From Dipylidium caninum (Eukaryota > Platyhelminthes > Cestoda > Cyclophyllidea > Dipylidiidae): a DNA stretch of 64,000 bases. Within the stretch, counting starts at the first letter, position 1; every line of letters begins with the position of its first letter. Location: positions 930,001-994,000 of the forward strand of contig QEYB01000921.1 in assembly GCA_017562135.1 (NCBI GenBank), written 5' to 3'. The position numbers and the translations under genes were made by a program. Shown piece after piece: positions 24,442-37,000 of this stretch. The notes below the pieces were generated by a model. The model searched no databases. It had not been told where the DNA came from and saw nothing but the letters and a program-made list of their open reading frames with translations.

Positions 24442-27400
24442 ATGTTATCAACGATGGCTTTCATCTCAAAGCCTCTTGAGATGTTTCCACTCGCGAATAA
24501 TGTGCATATTAACAATTTTTCGCTTTTCAATAAGGAGCGAGTTAGGAGATTTTTTTTCACAATGAATAAAATTATTGCAAGTGCTACATCTCGGAACGTG
24601 GAGTTCGGAATTGCACTTGATGTTGATGGAGTTCTTACGCGCGGACCCTTAGCTTTACCGTCCGCACTTAGAATTTCTGAATTAGTGCATGACAGGAATG
24701 GTAGCTGGCGTTTTCCCGTTTTATTTCTCACCAATGCCACACATACGACCAAAGAAAACAAGGCTACTGAACTTTCAAAGATTTTACACAGCAAGGTTTG
24801 TCGTCTTTAGTTGCTCACACGTAGATTCTACCATCAGAAATTGTGACACCTCATTCCGTCCTGAAACTATATTCCCATTTTTTTGATAAACATGCCGCGT
24901 TCTGTGGTCTCGGACCGCTGAAACTGATCGCACGGAATATTGGATTTAATCGCTGCAGCACGATCAAGGACATATCTCTCATGTTTCCCTGGCTGGATGC
25001 ATGCAAGCCGACGGAAGGCCTGTATGCCGTAAGTTGATCTTTTGTAGTTTTTTTAGGATGTTTCACCCACTTATATTTCTTTAACCCATCAAAATAGGAA
25101 TGCTTATTAACCATACGCATATTTTTAAGGATAGCTGGAATGCAGGTTTCAAGTGTTTCATGAATTTATTAACTTTACTTTGAAGGGCTCGATAGGAAGA
25201 GCAGAATTCAGCAAAGTCGATGGTATGTTCATTCTATATTATAACTAACTGACCTTTCCTTTTCTTATTTTGTCATTATTCAGATTGTATCCTAGGCACT
25301 TGGGAATTTATATTGTCCAGAATGTGACGAAAACTATTTCTTTTCGTTCTAGCAATATTTGTACTTGGAGAACCGGATCGGTGGGAGCAGAATCTCCAAA
25401 TTATTCTCGATCTGCTTTTGCAAAACGGGGATTTGAACAAGCCCGGTGGGTGAAAGCCACGTGTGTGACTATAATAGACCATATTATTAACCTTTTCGTG
25501 TCTTAAATTCGCGGAACCTTTACTGTTAAGTTTTCCTTAGTCCTCCCGTTTTTACCTGTAACATAAAGCCACTCCTGCTAACAGCTTATAGTTTACCTAC
25601 CGGTAAAATCATGTGCCAAGATATTCCAAACGCTGAGTTTCAAAGATCACTTTTCCAAATATTTGAACATCACGGCCAAAAGATTTTTCCCTATTTAAAA
25701 TCTACATTTTTCGTTTATTAATTTCATGTACACGTTAAATCAGCTGAAGCATCGGTTCCCCAGTTGCCACTCTTTGCTTGCGGCAGCGACTTAGTATGGA
25801 CCACCAATGCTCCTCGTCCTCGAATCGCATTGGGGAGTTTCTTGGCCTGCCTAGAAACCCTCTACGAACGTCTCACGGGTCGACGCCTCACTTATACTGG
25901 CGTTTTGGGCAAACCCAGCCCTCTTGCTTACGCTTTTGCCCTTTCTCAACTCAACACCATAGCGTCGAGGCGATTCGGGGCCACACAACCGCTTAAACGC
26001 ATCTACTTTATTGGGTGAGATGCCCTTGAGTCTCATCTGACATACGGAGTGTCATTCATTCTAAACAGGGTATAGTGACGTTGGGACAACACCTGATGGA
26101 GTCATTAGCGTAGCCCTCAACTGTCACGACTTTCCCATAATAGGCAATGCACACCAGAACGAACTCGACCTACTGCATTCTGCAATATCTACCACATCAC
26201 GCATTAGAAGTGTCACTTAAGCACAATGTTTAATCTCCTAACACCCCATCCGGGCCTTATCGCCCGGTCCTCTGATGGGCTTATCAGCGGGTGCGGGTTG
26301 AGGCTGTTTTTTCACTCTCACTCACCCTTTATGATTACAGTGGGGGTGGCTTAACTTCATGAGGGCAAGCATCGCATCACGATGCCTGTTCATTCGTTAG
26401 ACCACAAGAAAGAATGAGTCTCCTGAAGCAGAGTGGGTATACTAACCGAGCAGGAGGCATCAAAATAGCTCGAAACAGTGTATACGCACAAATATGTCCC
26501 AGAAGTACCTGACACTTGGGCGTAGAATCGCTCCTCAAGAAAAAAATTGTCAAAAAAATCGTCACTTGCCCCTACCTTAAGTACACAAGTCTGAAAAACA
26601 TCCCGTGGATGTGGATTTTTTCTGTTTTACACTTTCAAGGTGGTACGAGTTATTTGCGGTATTAGATTCATTCTCTCCTCCTTCCACTAGTAGCTGTTAG
26701 TTTAAAGTTTGAGACGTCTTTCTAGTTAGCTCTTTTTGAAGGAGTGATAGACAAGTAGAAGGATAAGAAAACAGCATTAGAAGTTTGTTTAGCATACTTC
26801 ACTACTCTATTGTGTGTACAGTGACAATCCAGAAGTTGACATCTATGGCGCGAATCTCTTCAATCTCTGCCTCCAGACCGGCTCTGAGGAGGTCTGGAAC
26901 CTCATCTTCCGACGTGTGGACAGTCTGGTGCAGGAGGAGATGGGCCCCCTTCCCCCAACACCGACCAGGACATTTCTCATCGGCCTCCCCTGTTCACCGA
27001 GAGTGAGAAGGCAGAGTGGAGGAGTTTCATTCAACACTCGCTAGCAATGCCCCACATTCTCAGGGAACTGGTCATGAAGAAGCCCGAGCGACCTTCTCCA
27101 TGTGCAATTGAGCCTGTCCTCGTGAAATCCGGTGTGTACCAGGTAAGGCGGACCAGTCACTTGACACTACAGGCGTCACAGTTCCATTCACCAGTGTGAG
27201 ATGTCGACGTCTGAAGGCAACAAAATGCTTCATTGTATCGAAAGTGGTCTTTTTGGAAAACAGCCTCCATTGGTTTGAGTCTTGTCTTACTCAACCACCA
27301 GTGGGCAACACACTTGAACAGTGAGACGGTCCCATTGACATGCGATCGCCTTTGAGGAGTGTTTGAGGTGGACAAGTGCACAAACATGACTTTTCAAAGC

Positions 27401-28575
27401 GTATGGTGGAGCACAGAACCTGATAAAATTGGAGTGTCAGCACATCCCCACTGCCAACCACAGAGAAGATTCTCCTCCGACTGACTGGATCCATATGGAG
27501 TAATCGAGTCTCTCTCTCACCCTGAGTCCGTCGAGGGTTTGCACAGCCTGGTATGACGGCAACTGTTGAGGCTGAGACACTCAGGAGACAGCGACTCCAA
27601 TTGGACGGCTAAGGCTAATTAGAGACTTCGTTAAAAATAACCTCCTGACGACTTTCTGGGCTCGTGTTTTGGGTAGATTGGAGTTCACTGGGTAGATTGG
27701 AGTTCACTGCGTGGTGGATATTCCACACAAAGCATCCCAGTCGCATTGCGGGCCCTGCAGAGGTGCTCAAACATCGCACATTCTGCAGTAGTTTTGTACA
27801 AAGTGTCATTAGTTGGAGCTGCTTTATTTTGTCAAAATTTTCAAAATAACTTTTGAGTTGTCGACCAGGTCTCCGGAAGCGACTCCCGCAACTCAGGCCT
27901 CTGTCGTCTGAGGTGTGGTGGTGCTTGTCCATCCGCCCTACCTCGCCCTCTCCGTCACCGCATTTGCCTCCGTGGTGTGAGGCTGGAAGGGCTTTTTTGG
28001 CTTAAACCGGCGGAACCCAGTCCAGGTGCTTGAGTTAGTGAAAAGTGTCTGTGGGAAACGCTACCTCCTCCGAGTTAGTTTCGTCCACGGCGGAGGCCAA
28101 CCCTCCCCATTACGTGCTCAAATCAGCCATGAATTTGACCCTGTTGGTGGGTTTAGTGAGTAAGGAGGTCGAATGTCATCGGCGAGTTTCGACGGTGGAA
28201 GCCCAATACTTCGCCTTCCGACCAACCTCAAAGCATTCCAATACTGGTCTCCCCCAGCCACAAGGGGTCATAGGCTGCAAGAGATTTCACCAGGTCTTCT
28301 GCAGCGAGTATATCTTTTCGTTGGGGTCCGTGGAGATGGAATAAAAGCCGACGACTCGTCTTTTTCGACTGTAGGAGCCGGAAGGAGGATCTGGAGAGTG
28401 GAAGAGCCTGCACCGCGTGCATCAAGGCTTCCCTGACCTCGCACACCTCTACGAGCCGCGATGGGTAGCAGCCGATGCGGCTGAAGCAGTCACAGCAATC
28501 CTCGCCTTGGAGAGCAGCTACGCCAGTCCGAAGTCGGTGTCCATCAATGCCTCCGCCAACCGCCGCCTCCCTTAA
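24442..28575 (+). CDS. HDHD5: HDHD5 (CECR5) HAD-superfamily hydrolase, seven exons
   Basis: HDHD5 is a haloacid-dehalogenase-superfamily protein, mitochondrial in mammals and of unsettled substrate. Exons: 24442-24795, 24825-25028, 25186-25222, 25353-25445, 25744-26014, 26822-27142, 28375-28575. Catalytic motifs are present: ALDVDGVL (motif I, both Asp), FLTNAT (motif II), GKPS lysine (motif III) and GDNPEVDIYGANLF (motif IV). Other family matches are FVLGEPDRWEQNL, FLACLETLYERLTG and a C-terminal HQGFPDL...AADAAEAVTAIL. Intron 1 is only 29 nt and exon 3 only 37 nt. Exon 6 contains a frame shift: codons before about 26950 and after about 26970 are in different frames. One missing base in the C run 26952-26956, or a short intron ending at AG 26967-26968, would fix it. 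With one base added the exons total 493 codons plus stop. The exon 5 acceptor could be 25749 instead. The start ATG is likely but not proven. Confidence 0.9.
27671..27708. repeat. Perfect 19-bp tandem duplication in HDHD5 last intron
   Basis: The unit GGGTAGATTGGAGTTCACT occurs twice in direct succession with no mismatch, inside the intron 27143-28374. Confidence 0.85.
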
Positions 28576-29825
28576 GCCGGTGTTCCATGAGCCATGTTGC
28601 AGGGAGAACGGGCCGCTCTCTCCCCCCTCGTAATGTTTTTTGTCCCACGCTTTTTTTACGAACGCCATCCGACTCACTTTTAATTTCGGTCATTTTGCGC
28701 ATTTGTCGTGGTCAATTCGTCCGACGCCGGTATTCTCTCCCCGCCCTCCCCCTCCTGCCCCCCCCATATTTACTTAATGGTTATTATTTTTGACAAGTGT
28801 GACAAGCTCCTCACCTTTGCTCGGGACTGAGCACGGTTTATGGATTGTGCGAATCTACTCTTTTGCGTGTAGGTTGAAAAGGGACCGCCACTGTGACCAC
28901 CAGTTAATTTATTGTGCGACGGTAGACATAAATTATCGTCCCTGGAGTCGAGGCACAGAATCACACAAGTTAAGGTGTACTTTTCCGTCACGTCAGCTCT
29001 GTTGCACGATATCGCTTCGGGCTAAGTAATTTGCGTGCTGCTTCACTTCCATTCCAAAAGATGGCGGCAGGAAAATGGTGGCAATAAAGTCGGCCGAGTT
29101 CTGGTGCTGCTAGTTACATGAAGGGATGAGATGGAATAACCAGGACGGAACAAATTCGGTGGTATCTCGAGCGCCGGAGGTACTCGGCCACTTCCGATCG
29201 AGGAGGTGTAAATTCCCGATTGAGAGCAGACATTAGTAGAAATTTAAAAAAAGGGCGTGGAGTATCACTTCTTTTTCCGCCGTCCGGGAATAAAGTCAAC
29301 GTATGGGTTTCCCGACGCCTGTCGACCGGGGAATTTGAGTATACAAAGTGAGGTACAAAAACGACAACCCCAGTTTGGGACAACCAAATTTCTCACGCAT
29401 CTACACGTTTTCGTAGTGAGGATTACTTCACCCGAGGAAAGCTTACTTTTTGATGAAAATGAGATGATTCACCGACCCTGAGGCCTTTCAAAGATGCATC
29501 TGAAGGACCGCTACTTCGCCAAGGTGGATGTCGGCGTAGACGGAGGTGTGTGGAGCTTTGTGGCGAAGATTCAACAATGTTTGAATTCAACCTTCACTCT
29601 TGGAGAGCTTCGAGGAACGAAAACCAAATCCATCCACATTGTGGAAGGCTGGCCGCACCAAAATGGCGGTGGTGATAGTATTTTCTGCGAAAGTAGCGTC
29701 GACGACACGCGAGACCTAATGGCATAATCAGAGAGCAGCCCGCTGGTGGAAGGAATGTGCAAAATGAAGGAAGCGGAGTTAATTTATGTCCGCAGCCTGC
29801 ATATATTTATGCGTCAGGACTTAAT

Positions 29826-29841
29826 ACACACACACACACAC
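29826..29841. repeat. (AC)8 microsatellite
   Basis: Short AC dinucleotide tract between HDHD5 and WDR61. Confidence 0.85.
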
Positions 29842-30492
29842 TCCAAGTGGAAGGGCGATAATTAATCTGCCTCCTGAAATAACCTATGCAATCCACGATG
29901 TATGACGGCCAGTGAGTAAAAAGTTGGCTCACCACTTTGCCGATTTCCTTGAAACTGATGCAAGCCTCGAGGCTCCGAACCCGCCACCCGCATGACGACC
30001 ACACACAGACGGTAGGGTTAAGGAAGTGATCCAAAACTCCAGCATATTCAACGTCAAATCGGCCGAAATGCCTAAAAAAATTGACCGGGGCAGCCCCCAA
30101 CAATGCACCACACCGTTCAACACGTAGCCATCGAAATCGGGAAGTTTGGGGCCGTGGGGAGGGCAGATTAAGTAGCCGTGCCAATCGCCACAGTTCTGGA
30201 GACGAAAGTCATTTCCGGCAAAATCGGCGTCCACGTCTTTAGTATATTTTGCATACGAGGCAACATGTAATGTGTTGGAGTCTTAACCAATGGCATCGAG
30301 GCGTGCCAATCAATTGATTGGGTGTCACACGATCGATCGGTTGTCAATGGCCTAACACCAAAAAAGTGACACATCCACTCTTTTTCCGGGAGCGCCCCAT
30401 CCAATCTTCCCGTCAGATTTTTTTTTCTACTAATCCAACCGCCAAATATTATAATGACATCCGTGTACCAGGACACAATTTCACTTGCCTCT

Positions 30493-30514
30493 CCCCCCCC
30501 CCCCAAAAAAAAAA
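30493..30514. repeat. C12-A10 double homopolymer
   Basis: Twelve C followed directly by ten A on the + strand. A second long run, G13, lies at 30976-30988. Runs this long are hard to size in sequencing and useful as a check of homopolymer accuracy. Confidence 0.85.
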
Positions 30515-31015
30515 CATTCCCATAAAAATACCGGAAGCATCTGCTCCAATGGGACGCTAACCTGGCCGACCACTCGTCAAGTCACACGCCTTCAAGGTGG
30601 CTCCCAAGCCCCAAGATAACCTCGGATGCAGTCAGGTACTTCATTCAAACACACGCAAGGTGATATATTCCGAAAGAGCATCCCAATAATCACATTTTCA
30701 AGTGACGACCTGTTGACGGGGGTACAGCGGCTAACGTCGGTGACCCGACACCAACACAAAGTGTAAAATCTGACATAACTTCACACACACTCCAGAAATC
30801 GCAGCCTATACAGGCTTATTAAGACGCTGTGACAACTGGGAAGAGCGAGAAAACGTTGTTGTAACCTCAATTTCTTCAAGCTTCGTGCCAGTCACTTCGG
30901 TTCAGCATGAAATTGTCTACAGCGCAGCCTTTAAGACCGTATGGCCAACTGGCATAGAGGAGAAGACGTAAGATAGGGGGGGGGGGGGAATTCGTTGATA
31001 CAAAAGACGTATACT

Positions 31016-34000
31016 TTACAAGGAATACTTGGGGCACGTGTACACCATCATATTGTGGTCAGCACCGACGGAGAGGAGGAGAGAACCGTCGTCGTTGTAG
31101 CGCACAGCCCAGACCTTGAAGCGAGAGAAGGGAAATTTAAACTGCATTAGACATCCAAACTGGGCACAGTCGGGCCGAGGTTAGCCGGAAAAGCGTTGCT
31201 GCGTGGTGCACGTGATCGGCGGCATACTCAGGCACATGGGGAGGCATAAAATTAGGATGGTGCAACTGTCAAGGGGCACAAACCTGGTCCTCGTGATCCG
31301 AGAAGACGTGTTCCGCGCTCTTGGCAGCGATATCCCACACCCGAACCGTCTTGTCGGTAGAAGCGGTGGCGAGATGACGATTGTCCGGACTGAAGACAGC
31401 CGAAACCACCCAGGAGGAGTGGCCATTCAGACTGGACACCACAAGACGTCCGTCATTCCTGTAAAATTTCCATCGCACCGATTGATGAATTTTGCGTTTT
31501 GACTAATGAACTAGCGTGACATCGTCCTACACGCATACATTTTTGCAAAACACTGTAATCAAGTCCGAAAATAATAAAAATATGTCGGTTAGGCCAGAAG
31601 TGCTCCTAATAACCTGGTGTAAATGGTGTCTGGAACCTCATCCCTGAATACCCTTTCGCCTGCGAACACGAAGGCTCGTCACATTTCATTTGGACTGCCA
31701 TTTTTTATCCGGCCGACACCACCAAATAGGAGCATCACGTGGTGTCAATGGAGGTTTTGCAGAAGACGCTTCACAGGATGAAAGAACCTTCTCGGCGGTG
31801 CGTGTGTTTGATGAGGTAGAAAAGCAATACAATGGAATGCGTCTGCCCGAGGATAATTACTCTACGACGAGAGGTAGCGTCATATGACGCCTTGCACTTC
31901 CACGACGGGAGGTAATTGCTTTCTCGAGTCTCGCCAACAAATTCACGATTATTTTCACCTCCGAGCAAAGCATTCCAACGAGAGGCCGCGTTAAACAATT
32001 GTTAAAACGAGAGAAAAAAAAGCGATATCACAATCACGATTAAACAAGACGGAAAATACTAATTTTCCAATGGTATTCAACATGATCGGGTAAGGATTGG
32101 AGAGGGAGGAAGAGATAAAAGTTTTAGCAAGGCTCAACGCGGACGCAAACGACGTACACACGTGGGACGAACCCAGCGGGATGGTGAAACCACTTTCAGG
32201 TATCAACGCTCAGTGTAGCCAGAGGAAAGAGCAGACATGACACAGGAAGCATTCCAACTCGAAGTCGCACCGTTCTACCGGTGTCTACTGCGGAAGTGCA
32301 CTTGGAAGCGGGTATAACAACGTTCGCGTCACCGAAAGAAGTTGGCACTAATTACAAACAACTCCTATCTGATGACGTTAGTCTTCTCCTACCGCTCACA
32401 AGCCGCCTTTAGTAGACTAACTCGCCTTTTTACCAGCTTGTGGATGTTCATGCGCAGGGGCACATCCAACGGGATGTAAAATGTGTTGCGGGAAAAAAAA
32501 CCCGTCTGCATGGACATCAGCACTTGGAACTTTTGCGGTTGAGAAGATCGGCTAAAATGGGAGGGGAATAATCCTTCCCACGTTCTGTTCACGAATACCA
32601 TGAAAAAATTGCCCAATCATTACGGTGGGAAATGGAAAAAATCCACTTTAAATTTGTCGTAGGTAAAATCGGGGCGAGAGGACTAAGGTTTCTGCCCACT
32701 TGCTGCCCTTGGCAGCAGAGGCGGCGGCTTCGGCGATCACCAAAACGACCGAGGAGGGGAACGGGGAGAAAGCATGGCCTATCACAAGAAAGGGTACACC
32801 AGCCAGTCATGGGGTTTTAGCTCAATTGTCGACTGTCACGTGGTCGAGCAGATGCCAACATAAAACGTCACGGCAAACAGGGCTTGTGTGGCTAAAAATG
32901 TGCAGAGAGCAGCACAGCTGCACCAACCAGCATTTTACACTCAACAATAACTTTGACCAAACTAGGCAGAGCGATAGTTTCATGACACAATGAAAAGGCG
33001 ATGGTCAACTTGTTTACCCACTCAGGTCTGTTTTACACCAGGGATAAGTCAGCTCTACGTGTCACTGTACTAGTCAAACCTTTTAAATCGGTCAAGTTCC
33101 GATTTCTAGTCTTGCAATATTCATACCGCCAGAGATAATTCAGACGTCAAATCCGGACTACGCAAGTCGGAACAGAAACCAGAAGTGCAAGAAAAATGTC
33201 ATCGCTGTCGTATACTTTTTTGGGAACAATGAAAGGAGGAAGACGAATAGGTTTATCAGACATCCACCTCCTCACAAGGCTACAAGAGAGTCACGTGGAG
33301 ACGCAATAGGCCTCAATACCATTAAGTGAGATGAGGCAGCAGAGGGGTAGAGAGAAACATAAAACAAGCTTTAGGACAAGCTTTGGAGGCAAGCCCCCCT
33401 AGAGAGGGGCGATTGAGAGACGAAATTGTCTTCCTGGAGCACAGAGAAAGCCAAACATTCACCGAACTTGATCGTTTTGTGGGCTACAAGTAGGAAATTG
33501 CGAGTGAATATCTTCTAGTTCACATGGATCTGCACTACAACTTACTTTTACCGTTGCGCCCGATCAAAACAAACAGGAAGTGTGGCAAAAATGCTGTTAT
33601 ACATCTATATAATCTACGGAGTTGGTAGCACGTGACTCCATTTGCAGTCTACGCTCGAACATTCGCCCCCTTTATAAAGAATTCGTAGGAGCGAGGAATT
33701 TCACGATAAACGATGGTTGTGGCGGAGAGGAGGGGCGAACAAAGGTGTTAAATTCGCGTTCAATGGTGTAATGCACGGGGAATCACAATAGTGGTGGCGG
33801 TGGTGCTGTGGGGGTGCTTCTAAACTCGCACAACCGAGCGCTGCGATATCAAGGACGTATCCGTTGGTACCGCTGCACACAATAAAAGTATTAGAGTACG
33901 AAGTACATTTGGTAATAAAGTCAATGGCGACCAGGCAGTGGACTGATTTAAAAGGAGAGAAACACGCATTTCGTGAGTGTCGGCTTGGGGTCGCCTATCT

Positions 34001-37000
34001 TTTTGTCATCGGGTGCGTTCAAAAGAGATGTAGTCGATGAAACACTTTCGTAAAGCTTCCAAAGGAGGCTTGGACAACACAGATTTCGGTTATGTGATTA
34101 AAGTAGGCTTACGCATCGTAAATACGAATCTGTTTGTCGTCAGAGGCTGAAGCGAGAAGGCGGCCGTCGGGCGAGAAGGCGACAGAGCGAACAGGCATGG
34201 CATGGCCGTCGAGGGGGAAGATGGCGCCCGAGCGCAGATCCACGATGTTTACAATGCCACTCACTGAACCCGCAGCCAGTCGAGTCCCGTCGGGGCTCTA
34301 TAAGACTCCGATACATTCGGTGGCTGCAGTTAGTTAGTTAAAGCCTTTAATCAACTCGGGGTCACAGGAAATCGGGAGCAAATTCGTGCATCTTAAGATA
34401 ATTTGATGGAGAAGGTGAAGGAGGGAGTATATTTCGCTACTCAAAAATATGCGGAAGACATCCTAAGCACGGTGGCGATAGCGCCTGTTCGACGCATTAT
34501 CAACTTTTTCATTGCTGAACGCCATACTCGGACACTCATTGAGTTATACTGCTCCCGTAAACGACCCTCATGGGCAACGAAAAGAGGTCATTTTGAGGTA
34601 GTAAACGGCTATGGACGAAACTTCGCCCAGCCAAGGGGTAGGCCTCGTCGATGCGTCAAAGTAAAACTGGCAGATGGACCAAAAGTCAGAATTAAACAAA
34701 ATTTTCGCCTATTGGACGGTTACACGGCTCAAAGCTGAGGAAAGTGGATGGAAGGCTTGGATAAGCGATTGATGATGCAGACGGTAGGGTTTTCGACATT
34801 AAATAGGGCAAGCGAGTAAGGTCAGAATGCGTCAGAACGGGGAAATGTGTTTTAAGATGTAAAAATATTAACCTATTTATGGCAGCCTTGCGAAAACGTA
34901 GAGCCTGACTTAAAACATGATCCTAAACATAACTTTTGGGAAAAAATGGGAACATACGTAAATAAAGGGAGTTCACCCTTTGCGAAAGTTGGCTTCACTG
35001 CGGAAAGTAGACAGAGAAATACATGTAGTCTTGAACTTACAGTAATTTGGATGTATGGCATTAAGGAAGGCCAAAAGAGAAGGGATCGCGATAAATCATA
35101 CATCAAGCATGCAAAAGTTTGCACACCGAGGGCCTCCGATTAATCTTCCAAGAATGTGAATGTCGACGAAAAAGAATCACAAGAGGTTAAGAGACAAGGT
35201 GCGCGACATACAACCGCGGTATCGTTCCCACTTGGTACCGTTTCATCAGGTAAGTTTAACTACTCGTAAACTGCGTCTGCACAAAAGGTGGTAGGATTGA
35301 AGTGCCAAAGTCAAAAGTTCCATAAACTGATCAAAACTAAATAGATTGAATCCCGATGTGTTGGATAGGTCCAGGAAAGCGGAGAAGCGGTACACGAGGT
35401 GCAACCAAATTTACATTTTCATCAAGCAGAAAGATGTCCTCAAAAGAGAAACCTGATGATTATTTGAAACACAATCTAATTGCAGAACATGAATAGGATG
35501 AAACAATTAGAGTATCGCGTAGGAAAATCATGAGTAGAGTCATGTTCTCACGTGGTAAACCCTTAAAAGTTGATCTCATATGATCAAATTGAGGAAGAAT
35601 TCACCGAATGACATTCTCTAAGACTTTCCACTTCGAGACAAAGTTGGCAAGTCAGTTACCTCGACGTTCTCGATTAGTATAAACAGTTGACAGGATGTGC
35701 TCAAAAGGTACGATAATTTCGATTAGTCCAGAACTTCGGGTCCTGTAGATCGCAAAACCGAAAATGTCGAGGAGAAGGAGGTAGCCTCACCCGTGTATGA
35801 GTCTACATTATTGAGGGAGTTTTGGGCGAATTAGGCATAATAGGCTGAGCTGGTGGAATTTTCACTAAAACACGACCCGCCACGGAACAAAGTATACCAG
35901 CTAAGTTGAAATTGAGTCAATCGAGGGAACCTTTCAGACTGAGAAGGTGAGGCCACAACAATAAATCTCGCTCATTCAGGACAAGATCGTACAGGTTGTC
36001 GTATGGAGAAGACGAGGACTCGGTTGAACTTCGGTTAAGGAGGCGAAATACACCAAGACCCTGGCAGCATTAATGAAAACTCAGTGAAACGTGAAATTGA
36101 AGGCACGCAATTTAGATTCATGGAAGGACGACGCCATTTTCTTCCTCCCTACTTCAGGGACTCCCGCCGCCGAGATTTTCACAACTTTCGCGTTGAGTTG
36201 AATTCAGCGATTTAGTTATCGAAAAGTAGACCTGGCTACTTTCTTATGCGCGACAAAAAGGAGTTGCCATATAGCTATGAAACAATGAACAGGAGCCTCG
36301 AATGCGCGCCTGCTCCACTCATCCACTTGTTCTTTAAGGCAGCAGAAGTTGGCAAGACCTGCAGCAATCTAGCACAATTTGTGCTCCGAACGGTGCAAGT
36401 TGAACCGAGTCCAGGGCACCGTCGGATTAGACACAACCACGCCCATGCTAATCATTCGTAAGAAGTTGAAACACTGCCTTAAACATTAACACAATGCAAG
36501 TCTACTTGACGGTAAGCCTGATGACTTATTTTGTTCGCTGATAAACAGGAGTAGGAGAGTCTTAAGGCCTCTCAAATCTAATGACATATGAAGCTTCTAA
36601 CACTTATTAGGCATGAATCAGGCGCTCCTACGACCAAAAAGTAATCAGAACGTTTCGGTTTAAAATAAAAAAAAAGTGGTGAGGGATGAACCAGGCACGA
36701 AGGCCAACGGCATCGGCGTCGGAGGAGAGAGATAAGAAGATTGCCGAGAACATACTAAATAGTCTTGAATTCGAGTACTGAAAGGACTGCAAAACCTAGA
36801 TGGGGTTCAACACCTTTCATTTTATCACAAGAAGACCACCCATTTTCCCTTCTTTTCTCCCATTATCTCAGGCGGTAAACATCCCACATAAAGGATCAAA
36901 CGCAAAACACTCCCATTATGAGCCAAATGATACGTCACTTGTCATTTGAGGATAATACTCACATATGCGAGGCAGTAGATGAATTTGCTATCCAGATTCG

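Larger units (their letters stand above)
28576..31015. other. Intergenic between HDHD5 and WDR61 3' ends
   Basis: Convergent 3' flanks. It holds simple repeats: C12 directly followed by A10 (30493-30514), an AC tract (29826-29841) and G13 (30976-30988). AATAAA at 29083-29088 is a possible HDHD5 poly(A) signal, though about 500 bases away. Open frames here show no recognisable domain. Confidence 0.5.

Noticed and set aside
28228..28677. 149-codon open frame on the - strand
   Set aside because: It is the shadow of the last HDHD5 exon (28375-28575, +), whose sequence matches the family C-terminus in phase.
34134..34337. Open frame on the + strand
   Set aside because: It is antisense to the WDR61 WD40 exon 34113-34297.
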